A DNA stretch of 64,000 bases from Nitrospira japonica (GCA_020723105.1 DYJL01000011.1:1-64000); one strand, 5' to 3'; numbered from the stretch's first letter, positions 16,659 to 26,909 are shown. Notes: a model not told the origin generated them from the letters alone. Made by a program: numbers and translations.

Positions 16659-18191
16659 ATGATTCTCATTTATCCTCCTGTTGCAAAGCCATGTGAACCT
16701 CCGGCCGGATTGGCAAGGCTTGCAGGCGCACTCACTCAGTATAAAGTCAGACATGAAATTCTTGATGCGAATCTGGAAGCGCTTCTTTATTTGATAAGCA
16801 AACCGGGGCCGACCCGCACTCCCTCTGACAGATGGACTGCACGCGCATTCCGTAATCTTTCTAAAAACCATGCCTTGATGAAAGATTGGAAAATCTATCA
16901 TTCCATAGACCGCTACAAACGTGCTGTCATGGATCTGAACCGCACCGTTGAGATGTCGCTAAACCATGGATTTACTTCCGGCCTTGCAGATTTTCATCAC
17001 AAGGAACTTTCTCCCCTGAGAAGCAGGGACCTCATCCGTGCGGCTGAAACCCCGGAGCAAAGTCCTTTTTATCCGTATTTCAGAAAAAGACTTTTGGAAC
17101 TGGTCCGGAAAAGAAGTTCTTCCATGATAGGAATTTCCCTGAATTATTTAAGCCAAGCGCTATGCACGTTTGCAATGGCCGGTTTAATAAAGAAAGAATT
17201 CCCAAAAATGACTATCGTACTCGGCGGAGGACTCGTGACCTCATGGATGAGAAATCCAAAATGGAAAAACCCCTTCACAGGTCTGGTGGATCACCTTATT
17301 GCAGGACCAGGGGAATATCAATTGCTCTCACTTTTTGGAATCAATGATATTCAGAAAGAACATTTCACTCCTTGTTATGATTCCCTGCCTTTAAATGATT
17401 ACCTGTCCCCGGGGCTGATTCTGCCGTACAGCGCTTCAAGCGGATGTTACTGGAACAGGTGTTCATTCTGTCCTGAAAGGGCAGAAAATAATTCATATGT
17501 TCCAGCGCCGGTTGAAAGAGCGGCAAATGATCTCAATATCCTGACTGTAAAAATGAAACCGGCCCTGATTCATCTGCTGGACAATTCCGTGAGTGCCGCA
17601 CTCTTAAAGAAACTTGCCTGTAAGCCGTCAGATGTTCCATGGTATGGTTTTGCACGTATCAGCAGCCTGCTGACGGATACGGACTTTTGCATGGCCTTGA
17701 AAAAGGCAGGATGCGTGATGCTCAAACTGGGCCTTGAATCAGGAGACCAGGAAGTTCTCGACCGTTTGCATAAAGGAATCAACCTTGATACAGCATCTCT
17801 GGCTCTAACGACGCTGAAAAAGGCAGGAATTGCCGCATATGTTTATCTCCTCTTCGGCACACCTGAGGAGACCCTCACTGAGGCACAGAAAACCCTTGAA
17901 TTTGTAGTCAGGCACAGGGAACAGATCAGTTTCTTAAACCTTGCGATATTCAATATGCCGACCTGCGGTACCGAGGCAGGGAAATTTAAGATTAATAGTT
18001 TTTACGAAGGAGATCTTTCACTTTATACAGATTTTTCACATCCTAAAGGCTGGGACAGAAAACAGGTAAGAATGTTTCTGAATAATGAATTCAGAAAAAA
18101 CAGAGCGGTTTCAGAAATATTAAAGAGGGACCCTTCCATATTTACCTCTAATCACGCGCCGTTTTTTGTGATGAAACAGGGGTGCTTGTGA
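16659..18191 (+). CDS. B12-binding-domain radical SAM protein
   Basis: 510 aa. An N-terminal cobalamin-binding-like region begins 'MILIYPPVAKPCEPPAGLARLAGAL' in pattern (no DxHxxG). The radical SAM core follows, with cluster cysteines C263, C268 and C271 in GCYWNRCSFC, a C-x4-C-x2-C spacing seen in some B12-type radical SAM enzymes instead of the usual C-x3-C-x2-C. Downstream, 'LKLGLESGDQEVLDRLHKGI' and 'YVYLLFGTPEET' are typical of Elp3/MiaB-like barrels. Members act on lipids, cofactors or peptides; this substrate cannot be assigned. Its stop overlaps possible starts of the protease-TPR gene that follows, suggesting an operon. Confidence 0.8.
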   Translation: MILIYPPVAKPCEPPAGLARLAGALTQYKVRHEILDANLEALLYLISKPGPTRTPSDRWTARAFRNLSKNHALMKDWKIYHSIDRYKRAVMDLNRTVEMSLNHGFTSGLADFHHKELSPLRSRDLIRAAETPEQSPFYPYFRKRLLELVRKRSSSMIGISLNYLSQALCTFAMAGLIKKEFPKMTIVLGGGLVTSWMRNPKWKNPFTGLVDHLIAGPGEYQLLSLFGINDIQKEHFTPCYDSLPLNDYLSPGLILPYSASSGCYWNRCSFCPERAENNSYVPAPVERAANDLNILTVKMKPALIHLLDNSVSAALLKKLACKPSDVPWYGFARISSLLTDTDFCMALKKAGCVMLKLGLESGDQEVLDRLHKGINLDTASLALTTLKKAGIAAYVYLLFGTPEETLTEAQKTLEFVVRHREQISFLNLAIFNMPTCGTEAGKFKINSFYEGDLSLYTDFSHPKGWDRKQVRMFLNNEFRKNRAVSEILKRDPSIFTSNHAPFFVMKQGCL

Positions 18192-18193
18192 AG

Positions 18194-19300
18194 ATGGACT
18201 TTCTAATAAAATTCATCCTTCTGACTGCATTACTATTTATACCCGCCCTCACTTCTGCTGAAGCTGACAGGGTTTTCAGGGAAAACCACAAGTCAATTGT
18301 AGTTGTCACAGCGTATAACAACAAAGGGCAGGCGCTTACAGAGGGGACGGGATTTGTAGCAGGAGAAGACGGTGTTATAGTAACAAACTTTCATGTAATC
18401 AGCATTGCATCGGATATGAAAGTAAAGACAGGCCCTGAAGTAATGGATGTGGAAGGTGTAATTCATGCCGATAAAGAGAATGACCTTGTCATTCTGAAAG
18501 TAAACACTAAAAACCTTCCGGCTGTGCGCCTTGGAAATGCTGAAAAAAACAAAACAGGCGACAAACTCTATATCATCAGCAGCAGGGAAGGAGTGGAGAA
18601 CATAATCTCAGACGGCGTCTACAGAGGGATTAAAGAAATAACGCACAAAAGAAAAGTGCTGCAGGTTGCCGCTCCTGTTACTCATGGAAGCAGTGGGAGC
18701 CCGGTGTTTAATGAAAGCGGTGAAGTTATCGGCATAGTCACCTTTTCAATTAAAAGGACCCAGCGTATCCTCCTCGCAATGCCCATAGATTTGATAAGGG
18801 ATAAAATAAGAAACAGGAAAATTATCGCTTCCAAAAGCAATGCAATACGGTCTTATAAGGAAACGCCGGAGCGCTGGTTTTACCTCGGTTATTTTCTCAT
18901 AGAGGCTGGCGCCCATGAAGATGCAATCGGCGTCCTTAAAGAGGCGGTAAGGCTGAGACCCGATTTTACAGATGCATATTACTATCTTGGCTCTGCATAC
19001 GAGAAGGCTGGGAAAGACTCAAAGGCATCAGAGGCTTATAAAAAGGCGGTAATGACTGCGTCTGATTTTTCTGATGCATATTTCAGCCTGGGCCTTACTT
19101 ATGGAAGGCTTGGCAAATACAGGGATGCTGCTAATGCGCTGAAAGAGACTGTGAGGCTTGAACCTGATTATGCTGATGCGCATTACAACCTCTGCCTTAT
19201 TTATTTAGTTTTAAAAGATAAAGCCTCGGCCCTTGAGGAATACAGGATATTGAAGGGTCTCGATGTAAATCTGGCTGAGAAACTTTTTAAGAGTTTCTAA
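18194..19300 (+). CDS. Exported trypsin-like serine protease with TPR repeats
   Basis: About 368 aa: signal peptide (LIKFILLTALLFIPALTSA-EAD), a DegP-like trypsin fold with complete triad His67 (TNFHVI), Asp97 (ENDLVIL) and Ser169 (GSSGSPVF), then three or more tetratricopeptide repeats (from about residue 225, repeated 'DAYYYLG..YEKAGK.SKA'). No PDZ domain is present; TPRs take its place and may hold partners. ATG 18194 follows the previous stop by two bases; GTG at 18182 or 18188 would overlap it. The gene probably shares a transcript with the radical SAM gene. Confidence 0.85.
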   Translation: MDFLIKFILLTALLFIPALTSAEADRVFRENHKSIVVVTAYNNKGQALTEGTGFVAGEDGVIVTNFHVISIASDMKVKTGPEVMDVEGVIHADKENDLVILKVNTKNLPAVRLGNAEKNKTGDKLYIISSREGVENIISDGVYRGIKEITHKRKVLQVAAPVTHGSSGSPVFNESGEVIGIVTFSIKRTQRILLAMPIDLIRDKIRNRKIIASKSNAIRSYKETPERWFYLGYFLIEAGAHEDAIGVLKEAVRLRPDFTDAYYYLGSAYEKAGKDSKASEAYKKAVMTASDFSDAYFSLGLTYGRLGKYRDAANALKETVRLEPDYADAHYNLCLIYLVLKDKASALEEYRILKGLDVNLAEKLFKSF

Positions 19301-19310
19301 CCTTTATTAT

Positions 19311-19490
19311 CTACAATATCTTTCCTCTTCTGCTGAAAAACTCACTCAAAGCCACTCTTATAACAGCGCCTTTGGACCACTTTTGGCCCGTCTCTTTTGA
19401 GTATTCTTCAGCAACCTCTTTCAGCGCCTCAAGAACTTCTTCCTCAAGATAGATTGTGCTTCTGATTAATTTTTCTTTTTCGTCTGACAT
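19311..19490 (-). CDS. Ribbon-helix-helix (CopG/Arc-type) small protein, 59 aa
   Basis: A short minus-strand reading frame begins MSDEKEKLIRSTIYLEEEV and ends with RRGKIL. A strand (IRSTIYLEEE), a helix (VLEALKEVAEEYSKETG) and a second helix (WSKGAVIRVALSEFF) follow the ribbon-helix-helix order, as in CopG/MetJ/Arc DNA-binding proteins and antitoxins. It ends ten bases from the converging protease-TPR gene and starts 28 bp from the divergent mqnB start, so its promoter must share the mqnB leader. No toxin gene is adjacent. It could be an orphan repressor, possibly autoregulating the shared spacer. There is only a weak ribosome site upstream. Confidence 0.75.
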   Translation of the reverse strand: MSDEKEKLIRSTIYLEEEVLEALKEVAEEYSKETGQKWSKGAVIRVALSEFFSRRGKIL

Positions 19491-19518
19491 GGTTTTATAC
19501 TATAATACATAGCACACT

Positions 19519-20259
19519 ATGAAATTTCTCGCAATCTTATCATCAATGCCCTTTGAATCTGACATGATACGTGCCTCTTTGAAAGAGGTACGTGCAAAAA
19601 ATATCGCGCTCAAAAAAATTTATAAAGGGAAACTTTCCGGTTGCGATATCCTCCTGATAAATACAGGTATCGGCAAAGTAAATGCAGCTCATTCTGCCAC
19701 CTGTGTTATAGAGCATTTCCCGGTAAAAGGCATTGTCAACCTCGGGATAGGCGGAGCCTATTCAGGCTCAGGACTTAAAGTCGGAGATATTGCAATGGCA
19801 TCAAAAGAAATATATGGAGATGAAGGAGTTGCAGGCCTGAAATGCTGGAACGGCCTGGATGAACTTGGCATTCCACTGGTACGACTTGGAAGGAAAAAGT
19901 ATTTTAATGAGTTTTCATCAGACAATTCATTTCTAATAAAGCCTGTTCAACACATCATCCATAACCCGCCATACGTCACTAAATCAGGCCTCTTTGTCAC
20001 TGTCTCCGCAACTTCGGGCACAACTGTCAGAGCCAGGGAACTGGAGAAACGTTTTCATGCCATCTGTGAAAATATGGAAGGCGCTGCAATAGCGCATGTT
20101 TGCAAAATTTATCAAATACCCTTTATTGAAATCAGAGGCATAAGCAATATTGCCGGTGTAAGAGACAAGAGAAAGTGGAATCTGAAGCTCGCTTCGGAAA
20201 ATTGTCAAAAGGCGGTTATATCATTATTGACATATTTAAAGATTCCTAATATATTGTAA
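19519..20259 (+). CDS. mqnB: Futalosine hydrolase (menaquinone futalosine pathway)
   Basis: 246-aa nucleoside phosphorylase-fold protein. 'NTGIGKVNAAHSATCVIE', 'VNLGIGGAYSGSGLKVGDIAMASKE', 'ENMEGAAIAHVCK' and the C-terminal 'RGISNIAGVRDKRKWNLKLA' fit MqnB, which cuts futalosine to dehypoxanthinyl futalosine and hypoxanthine. This implies menaquinone synthesis by the futalosine route rather than by Men enzymes. An MTA/SAH nucleosidase would be the main alternative, but the 'W.LK.A' ending favours MqnB. No other mqn genes are in the window. Confidence 0.85.
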   Translation: MKFLAILSSMPFESDMIRASLKEVRAKNIALKKIYKGKLSGCDILLINTGIGKVNAAHSATCVIEHFPVKGIVNLGIGGAYSGSGLKVGDIAMASKEIYGDEGVAGLKCWNGLDELGIPLVRLGRKKYFNEFSSDNSFLIKPVQHIIHNPPYVTKSGLFVTVSATSGTTVRARELEKRFHAICENMEGAAIAHVCKIYQIPFIEIRGISNIAGVRDKRKWNLKLASENCQKAVISLLTYLKIPNIL

Positions 20260-20289
20260 GTAACCTTATAAACCGGAAGGAGAATAATT

Positions 20290-20571
20290 ATGAAAAAAGT
20301 AGTTGCCTTGCTGTTGGCTTTAGTTATTATTTTCAGTTCTTCGGCTGCCTTTGCAAAGGAAAAACCAGAAGCAATAAATGTAATGGGCGACATTGTCTTA
20401 TTAAGACCTCTTGGTTTTAGCGGGCTGGTCATTGGCACAACATTTTTTATTGTCTCGTTGCCAATAGCTCTTATATCAAGCAGCACCAAGCAGACCGCTG
20501 AGGTATTGGTAGTAGATCCTTTTAAATTTACTTTTACAAGGCCGCTTGGTGAATTTGAATCAGGCCTGTAA
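20290..20571 (+). CDS. Small exported or membrane protein of unknown function
   Basis: 93 aa with a signal peptide (KKVVALLLALVIIFSSSAAFA-KEK) and one further hydrophobic segment (GLVIGTTFFIVSLPIALI, about 45-62). It ends with a short soluble tail 'VVDPFKFTFTRPLGEF'. AAGGAG lies upstream of ATG 20290 with good spacing. Similar small signal-plus-helix proteins are common in environmental Gram-negative genomes, but I know no function. It lies 30 bp after mqnB and probably shares its transcript. Confidence 0.65.
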   Translation: MKKVVALLLALVIIFSSSAAFAKEKPEAINVMGDIVLLRPLGFSGLVIGTTFFIVSLPIALISSSTKQTAEVLVVDPFKFTFTRPLGEFESGL

Positions 20572-20587
20572 TGACGGTTGGATAAAT

Positions 20588-21091
20588 TTATTTCCTGAAG
20601 ATAATAGCTTGGGCCGCATCCCTGCGGGTTCTTTTACCATCTTTTTCAGCAGGATAGCCAAGCGCTATCAGTGCCATAAGTTCAAAATCGCCGGGGCCTC
20701 CGATTAGTTCCAGCACCTTGTCCTTATTTTTCAATATTTCACCAAGCCAAACCGCTCCAAGCCCCATTGAGTGGATAAATAGAAGCATATTTTGAATACA
20801 TGCTCCGATGGCCTGACAATCTTTGGTCCGGTCATAACTTAAAGAGTTATCCAGAAGTACAGCAATTAATGTGTTGGCATCTAATACTATTCTGGAATAA
20901 TGTGTGAGGGTTGAGAGGTTTGCTTTTAACTCACTATCTTTAATAATTGCAAATTTCCACGGCTGGTTATTCAATCCTGATGGAGCCCATGTGCCGGCTT
21001 CAATAATCTTATCAATAATCTCATCAGAGACAGGTTCGTCAGTGAATTTCCTGATACTGCGGCGTGTCTTTATAAGTTCAAAAATATCCAT
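20588..21091 (-). CDS. Nitroreductase-family flavoprotein
   Basis: About 167 aa. It starts MDIFELIKTRRSIRKF, the classic FMN phosphate-binding N-terminus, followed by 'EAGTWAPSGLNNQPWKFAII' and C-terminal 'ELMALIALGYPAE'. Members reduce nitro compounds, quinones or flavin/cobalamin intermediates with NAD(P)H. The substrate is unknown. An in-frame ATG at 21112 would add seven residues; the shorter start matches family N-termini, though neither has a strong ribosome site. The gene is downstream of atpC on the same strand but separated by a strong hairpin. Confidence 0.88.
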   Translation of the reverse strand: MDIFELIKTRRSIRKFTDEPVSDEIIDKIIEAGTWAPSGLNNQPWKFAIIKDSELKANLSTLTHYSRIVLDANTLIAVLLDNSLSYDRTKDCQAIGACIQNMLLFIHSMGLGAVWLGEILKNKDKVLELIGGPGDFELMALIALGYPAEKDGKRTRRDAAQAIIFRK

Positions 21092-21140
21092 TTTGAGCCA
21101 TGCATCTTCCATGGCAGAATTTATGAATGTGTGTTAAATC

Positions 21141-21180
21141 AAAAAGGGCGATTCAGTGAATCGCCCTCGCATTTTTATTT
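21141..21180. terminator. Terminator-like palindrome after atpC
   Basis: Arms of 11 bp (AGGGCGATTCA / TGAATCGCCCT at 21145-21155 and 21157-21167) around a single central G, flanked by A and T runs. It probably ends the atp transcript. The core matches the palindrome inside the waaF-gmhB gene at 58359-58386, so it may be a captured repeat element. Confidence 0.8.
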
Positions 21181-21189
21181 AAATTGCGT

Positions 21190-21591
21190 TTATTTTTTCT
21201 CAGCTACATGTATCCTTGTTATCGCCCGTTCAAGCGCTGCGGTTGCACGTGCCTCGTCAAACTTCTCAGCCTGTTTCAATCTCTCTTCAGCGCGTTTCAT
21301 TGCAGCCTTGGCCCTTTCAATATCAATATGATCTGATTTTTCTGCGCTGTCAGCAAGTATCGTAACCTTGTCAGGGCCTACTTCGGCATATCCCGAGCTA
21401 ATGAAAAAGATTCCTGTTTCAGAACCTTTCTTATAGGTCAACATTCCGATCTTTAACGTGGTGAGAAAAGGTACATGTTCCGGTAAAACGCCAAACTCTC
21501 CCTCACTGCCAGATGCAACTATCTCATCAACATCATCGTTAAAAACATGACCGTGTGGTGTAACGATATCTAATTTAAGTTTTTCTGCCAT
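21190..21591 (-). CDS. atpC: ATP synthase F1 subunit epsilon
   Basis: 133 aa. N-terminal beta-barrel ('LDIVTPHGHVFNDDVDEIVASGSEGEFGVLPEH' region) with the family's GEFGVLPGH-like turn, and a C-terminal two-helix part rich in Ala/Glu/Arg (residues 90-133). It forms the central-stalk foot that regulates rotation. It is the last gene of the atpF'-F-H-A-G-D-C order. A heptad repeat pair fills the spacer to atpD. Confidence 0.97.
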   Translation of the reverse strand: MAEKLKLDIVTPHGHVFNDDVDEIVASGSEGEFGVLPEHVPFLTTLKIGMLTYKKGSETGIFFISSGYAEVGPDKVTILADSAEKSDHIDIERAKAAMKRAEERLKQAEKFDEARATAALERAITRIHVAEKK

Positions 21592-21611
21592 TCATAATCC
21601 TCTTGTTAATA

Positions 21612-21690
21612 CAAGTAAAAAGTAGGAAATGGTAAGTAAGAAGTTAACAATCCTTTTACTTCTCACTTCTTACTTTTAACTTCCCACTTG
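21612..21690. repeat. Paired inverted heptad repeat between atpD and atpC
   Basis: Left arm of AAGTAAA/AAGTAGG/AAGTAAG-like units (21612-21648) and right arm of ACTTCTC/ACTTCTT/ACTTTTA units (21657-21690), reverse complementary and separated by only a few bases. The RNA could form a long imperfect hairpin in the intergenic spacer. Confidence 0.85.
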
Positions 21691-21695
21691 TTTTA

Positions 21696-23111
<1,416 letters not shown>

Positions 23112-23150
23112 CTATGACCTCCATTATCTTTATTAAAGAAGGGGTCGGTT

Positions 23151-23208
23151 GTTGGGGGTTAGTGGTTAGTATAAAACTAATCCCTAATCCCTAATCCCTA
23201 ATCCCTAT
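23151..23208. repeat. Paired inverted heptad repeat between atpG and atpD (CTAATCC type)
   Basis: Left arm GGGGTTAGTGGTTAGT and right arm of four CTAATCC units (23177-23206), with a 3-5 bp spacer. The arms are reverse complementary. Confidence 0.9.
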
Positions 23209-23210
23209 TT

Positions 23211-24092
23211 TCATCCTTTCAACGCCTCAACACCGCCTACGATGTCCATTAGTTCACCTGTAATAGATGCTTGCCTGGCCTTATTGAATTGAAGTGTGAG
23301 TTTCCCTACCATTTCACTACAGCTCTTTGTCGCATTTTCCATAGCAGACATCCTGGCTGCCTCTTCCGCAGCAGAGCTTTCAAGGAGCGCCCTGTATATC
23401 TGTATATCCACATTCCTCGGTATCAGCCTGTCAAAAATCGCCTCCATGGACGGCTCATAAATAAAATCGGCCATAGCGGATTCGGCAGCTGAAGATTCTT
23501 TCCCTTCTTCTATTGGAGCCAATGGAAGAAGCTTCGCTACAGTAACGGTCTGCGCCACCATAGATTTGAATGCGTTATATACAACTACCACTTCATCAAT
23601 TGTTTCGTTTATAAAATTATCTTTAATGTCATTAGCAATCTCCTGGGCATTTGTAAAGCTGACATTCCCTGAAATGCCTGTCCAGGATTTTCGCATCGGA
23701 ATTCCTCTTCTTTTAAAGTAATCCCTTGCTTTCTTGCCGACAGTGCTTATACTTGCTTCAAAACCGTCTTTTTTGTAATCGTTAATACATCTTTGCGCTG
23801 CTTTAAGAATGTTTGTATTAAACGCTCCGCACAACCCTCTGTCAGAAGTAACCACTACCACCTCAACAGTCTTTCTGGGACGAAAGGCCAGCAAAGGATG
23901 AGACTCCCTGTCTGCACCTCTGGCAAGGCTCATTAGAACATCATGCATCTTATCCGCATAAGGCCTAAGGTCCAGCATCCTGTTCTGCACTTTTCTCAAT
24001 TTTGAAGCGGACACCATCTTCATGGCCTTAGTAATCTTCTGGGTATTTTGAACAGCTTTAATTCTTTTCTTAATGTCTCTTAAAGTAGCCAT
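23211..24092 (-). CDS. atpG: ATP synthase F1 subunit gamma
   Basis: 293 aa. N-terminal 'RDIKKRIKAVQNTQKITKAMKMVSASKLRK' region (central-stalk coiled coil), 'SDRGLCGAFNTNI', and the C-terminal helix 'LTLQFNKARQASITGELMDIVGG' are all family hallmarks. Complete rotor shaft subunit. It is embedded in the atp operon with repeat-filled spacers on both sides. Confidence 0.98.
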   Translation of the reverse strand: MATLRDIKKRIKAVQNTQKITKAMKMVSASKLRKVQNRMLDLRPYADKMHDVLMSLARGADRESHPLLAFRPRKTVEVVVVTSDRGLCGAFNTNILKAAQRCINDYKKDGFEASISTVGKKARDYFKRRGIPMRKSWTGISGNVSFTNAQEIANDIKDNFINETIDEVVVVYNAFKSMVAQTVTVAKLLPLAPIEEGKESSAAESAMADFIYEPSMEAIFDRLIPRNVDIQIYRALLESSAAEEAARMSAMENATKSCSEMVGKLTLQFNKARQASITGELMDIVGGVEALKG

Positions 24093-24105
24093 TTATTTCT
24101 CTGAT

Positions 24106-24163
24106 GTAGGGGCAACCCTCTATGGTTGCCCTTTATTGGGCAGGCACGGTGACCTGCCCCTAC
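24106..24163. repeat. Compound palindromic element between atpA and atpG (GTAGGGGC...GCCCCTAC)
   Basis: Outer 8-bp inverted ends GTAGGGGC / GCCCCTAC enclose two hairpins, GGGCAACC / GGTTGCCC and GGGCAGG / CCTGCCC. It is the most complete copy of this family in the window; half of it recurs inside proS at 28393-28432. Confidence 0.9.
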
Positions 24164-24164
24164 A

Positions 24165-25682
24165 TTATGCCTGGAATCCTTTCTTGAATTCTTCTATAGC
24201 CTGAATCAATTTTGTTTTAAGGTTATCATCAATTGCTTTTTTCTCTGCCAGTTCCGAGCGAAGATCATCTTTTGTTCCTCGTATAAATTTCAGGAATTCC
24301 TCTTCAAATTTCTTAATAGCTTCAACCGGTATATCATCGAGGTACCCCTGTGTGCCGGCAAATAAGACAATTACCTGGTCCTGCATGGTCATTGGAACAT
24401 ACTGGTTCTGCTTCAGGAGCTCGACCAGTCTCTTGCCTCTCTCTATCTGACTGAGAGTCGCCTTATCAAGGTCGGAACCAAACTGGGCAAATGCTGCCAT
24501 TTCCCTGAACTGAGCCATGCTAAGCCTGAGGGTTCCGGCAACCTGCTTCATCGCCTTCGTTTGTGCTGCGCCGCCGACACGGCTGACCGAAAGACCGACG
24601 TTGACAGCAGGCCTTACACCAGCGTAAAAAAGTTCCGGCTCAAGATATATCTGACCGTCAGTGATTGAAATAACATTTGTTGGAATATAACCGGAAACGT
24701 CACCGGCCTGTGTCTCAATAATCGGGAGCGCTGTAAGGGAGCCGCCTCCGAGCTTATCGGAAAGTTTTGCAGCCCTTTCAAGAAGCCTTGAATGTAAATA
24801 GAAAACGTCTCCTGGGAAGGCCTCACGTCCTGGGGGACGCCTGAGCAGGAGCGAAAGCTGCCTGTATGCAGTAGCCTGTTTACTAAGATCATCATATATT
24901 ATCAGCGCATGTTTGCCCTTGTCCCTGAAATATTCTCCCATTGCACAGCCTGTATAGGGCGCGATGTACTGCAAAGGTGAAGGCTCACTCGCTGTTGCAG
25001 AAACAATAATTGTGTGCTCCAATGCGCCTTCTTCTTCAAGCTTTTTAGCAACACGGACTACGTTGGAGCGTTTCTGCCCAACAGCGACATAGATGCATAA
25101 TACGTCTCCGCCTTTCTGGTTGATAATTGCATCAATACCTATCGCGGTCTTTCCTGTCTGACGGTCGCCGATTATAAGCTCTCTCTGCCCTCTTCCAACA
25201 GGAATCATGGCGTCTACTGCCTTCAGCCCTGTCTGCAGAGGCTGACGAACAGGTTGCCTGTCAATGATACCTGGAGCCACGACATCAACTATTCTGGTTT
25301 CTTTCGAAGCAATAGGGCCCTTACCATCAATCGGCTGGCCAATAGCATTAACCACTCTTCCAAGCAGCGCTTCTCCGACAGGCACTGACATGATCTTCCC
25401 TGTACGTTTCACGATATCGCCTTCTTTGATAAGGGTATCCTCACCAAATAGAACAGCGCCGACAGAATCTGTCTCAAGGTTAAGCGCCATCCCGAATACA
25501 TTATTGGGAAATTCGAGAAGTTCCGAGGCCATGCACTTGTCCAGGCCGTAGATCTTTGCGATACCATCACCGACTTTGATAACCGTTCCGACTTCGCTTA
25601 CGTCAACACGTTTTTCAAAATCAGCAATCTGCTTTTTTATCAGCTCACTTATTTCTTCAGCTTTAAGCTCTGTGATTGCCAT
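24165..25682 (-). CDS. atpA: ATP synthase F1 subunit alpha
   Basis: 505 aa. Walker A GDRQTGKT (172-179), '[33 protein letters not shown]' signature region and '[17 protein letters not shown]' are intact. Non-catalytic nucleotide-binding subunit of F1. Normal length. The 5' side carries a paired heptad repeat before atpH. Confidence 0.99.
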   Translation of the reverse strand: MAITELKAEEISELIKKQIADFEKRVDVSEVGTVIKVGDGIAKIYGLDKCMASELLEFPNNVFGMALNLETDSVGAVLFGEDTLIKEGDIVKRTGKIMSVPVGEALLGRVVNAIGQPIDGKGPIASKETRIVDVVAPGIIDRQPVRQPLQTGLKAVDAMIPVGRGQRELIIGDRQTGKTAIGIDAIINQKGGDVLCIYVAVGQKRSNVVRVAKKLEEEGALEHTIIVSATASEPSPLQYIAPYTGCAMGEYFRDKGKHALIIYDDLSKQATAYRQLSLLLRRPPGREAFPGDVFYLHSRLLERAAKLSDKLGGGSLTALPIIETQAGDVSGYIPTNVISITDGQIYLEPELFYAGVRPAVNVGLSVSRVGGAAQTKAMKQVAGTLRLSMAQFREMAAFAQFGSDLDKATLSQIERGKRLVELLKQNQYVPMTMQDQVIVLFAGTQGYLDDIPVEAIKKFEEEFLKFIRGTKDDLRSELAEKKAIDDNLKTKLIQAIEEFKKGFQA

Positions 25683-25700
25683 TTAAACACCCCCAAAAAA

Positions 25701-25781
25701 AAGTTATAAAGTTAAAAGTTAAAAGTGAGAAGTGAAAGAGAATCTTTTTCAAGCCGTTCACTCTTAACTTTAAACTTTCTG
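25701..25781. repeat. Paired inverted heptad repeat between atpH and atpA
   Basis: Left arm with AAAGTTA/AAAGTTA/AAAGTGA/GAAGTGA units (25701-25741), right arm TTCACTCTTAACTTTAAACT (25757-25777). The two are reverse complementary around a spacer of about 16 bp. Confidence 0.85.
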
Positions 25782-25788
25782 CTCATGA

Positions 25789-26325
25789 TTATTTCATTAA
25801 CTCCGCACGTAGTAGACGAAGCTGACCTTTTAAACTGCTGTCATAGATGGTGCTGCCAACCTTTACAATAAACCCGCCGAGAAGAGACGGATCCACCTGG
25901 CTCTCGACATCAACTTCCTTCCGCGTCATTGCCTTGAGAGTAATTCTAAGTCTTTCAGTATAGTTCTTATCCAGCGGCACAGAAGATATCACAACAGCAG
26001 TGGCCTTCTTCTGTCTTTCGTTATATGCATTAATTGAAGCAATAATTGTTTCTTTAATTGCAGCGAGGTGCCCCTGTACAATGATAAGTTTCAAAAACTT
26101 TTCTGTATGAGAAGACAGCTTGAGGACTGGCAACAGCGCACCCAGTGCCCCCTCTTTTTCACCCTCTGAGAAAATCTGGCCTGCAAACAGCAGTTTCAGC
26201 TTCCTGTTTGTATCAATGAGTTGTGAAAAGGCCTTAAGTTCCTCTATCACAACCGGTATCTTTGAGATCTCGACGCTGCCAAGAAGCGCCTTGCTATATT
26301 TTTTTGCGATCTGATTCTTGTTCAA
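25789..26325 (-). CDS. atpH: ATP synthase F1 subunit delta (OSCP)
   Basis: 178 aa. N-terminal helical domain ('QIAKKYSKALLG'), middle 'LIIVQGHLAAIKETIIASINAYNERQKKATAVVISSVPL', and the C-terminal 'QVDPSLLGGFIVKVGSTIYDSSLKGQLRLL' signature of the delta/OSCP family. It links F1 to the peripheral stalk. Its start overlaps the atpF stop by four bases. Confidence 0.97.
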   Translation of the reverse strand: MNKNQIAKKYSKALLGSVEISKIPVVIEELKAFSQLIDTNRKLKLLFAGQIFSEGEKEGALGALLPVLKLSSHTEKFLKLIIVQGHLAAIKETIIASINAYNERQKKATAVVISSVPLDKNYTERLRITLKAMTRKEVDVESQVDPSLLGGFIVKVGSTIYDSSLKGQLRLLRAELMK

Positions 26326-26909
26326 TTTTTTGCCTCGAGTCTTTTTATATAATCATCTATGAGTGCTTCCTGATCTTTCTGCCCGAGTTTCTCCTTTAGC
26401 TGCTTTTCTGCAAGTTCCAGCGCCATCATGGTGGCCTCGGATTTAATATTCTCTTTTGCCTTTTGCAATTCAAATTCTATATTTGACTTTGCCTGTTCCA
26501 GTATCTTTGCTTTTAATCTTTCCCCTTCTGCAATAATTGCTTCCTTTTCTTTCTCACCGGCTTTTCTTGCGGATTCGATTATCTGCCCTATTTCACTATC
26601 TGTGTTCTTAAGACGTTCTCTGACTTCATTGAGCGTCTTTTGTGCAAGCTCTTTTGCCTCGGTGGCTTCTTTAAGTGATTTCTCAATCAGCGCTGTACGG
26701 TTTTTGAAATACTCTGCAAAGGGTTTACGCGCAAAGAAAACAAGAATGAATACGAGAACCGCAAAATTTACAACCGGCCACAACCAGTCTTTCCATGTAA
26801 AGTGTACCTCTCCGTGACCTCCGCCTTCAGCGGCAAAGACGGCAGCAGTGAATAGTGAATAGTGAATAGTGAATAGTAAACAGACTGAAAAATTTTGAAT
26901 TGTTTTCAT
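26322..26909 (-). CDS. atpF: ATP synthase F0 subunit b, with repeat-encoded N-terminal signal
   Basis: 195 aa. The body is a typical b subunit: one membrane helix (WLWPVVNFAVLVFILVFFARKPF, about residues 42-64) then a long charged coiled coil. Unusually, it has an extra N-terminal signal-like segment (MKTIQNFSVCLLF...AAVFA-AEGGGHG) whose middle (TIHYSLFT) is encoded by four GTGAATA heptads in antisense. Some b subunits in related lineages do have a cleavable leader; here part of the leader is repeat DNA. The start codon overlaps the b' stop. Confidence 0.93.
   Translation of the reverse strand: MKTIQNFSVCLLFTIHYSLFTAAVFAAEGGGHGEVHFTWKDWLWPVVNFAVLVFILVFFARKPFAEYFKNRTALIEKSLKEATEAKELAQKTLNEVRERLKNTDSEIGQIIESARKAGEKEKEAIIAEGERLKAKILEQAKSNIEFELQKAKENIKSEATMMALELAEKQLKEKLGQKDQEALIDDYIKRLEAKN
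26848..26881. repeat. Heptad repeat (GTGAATA x4) inside atpF
   Basis: Four perfect GTGAATA units (26848-26875) and a partial one. On the coding strand they read as part of the hydrophobic leader of the b subunit. Confidence 0.92.

Noticed and set aside
21131-21180. The hairpin after atpC as a toxin-antitoxin or small RNA gene
   Set aside because: A simple palindrome with flanking A/T runs explains it as a terminator or captured repeat.
23151-23208. A CRISPR array was considered for the CTAATCC and other repeat runs
   Set aside because: Units are 7 bp with no spacers, no leader and no cas genes nearby.
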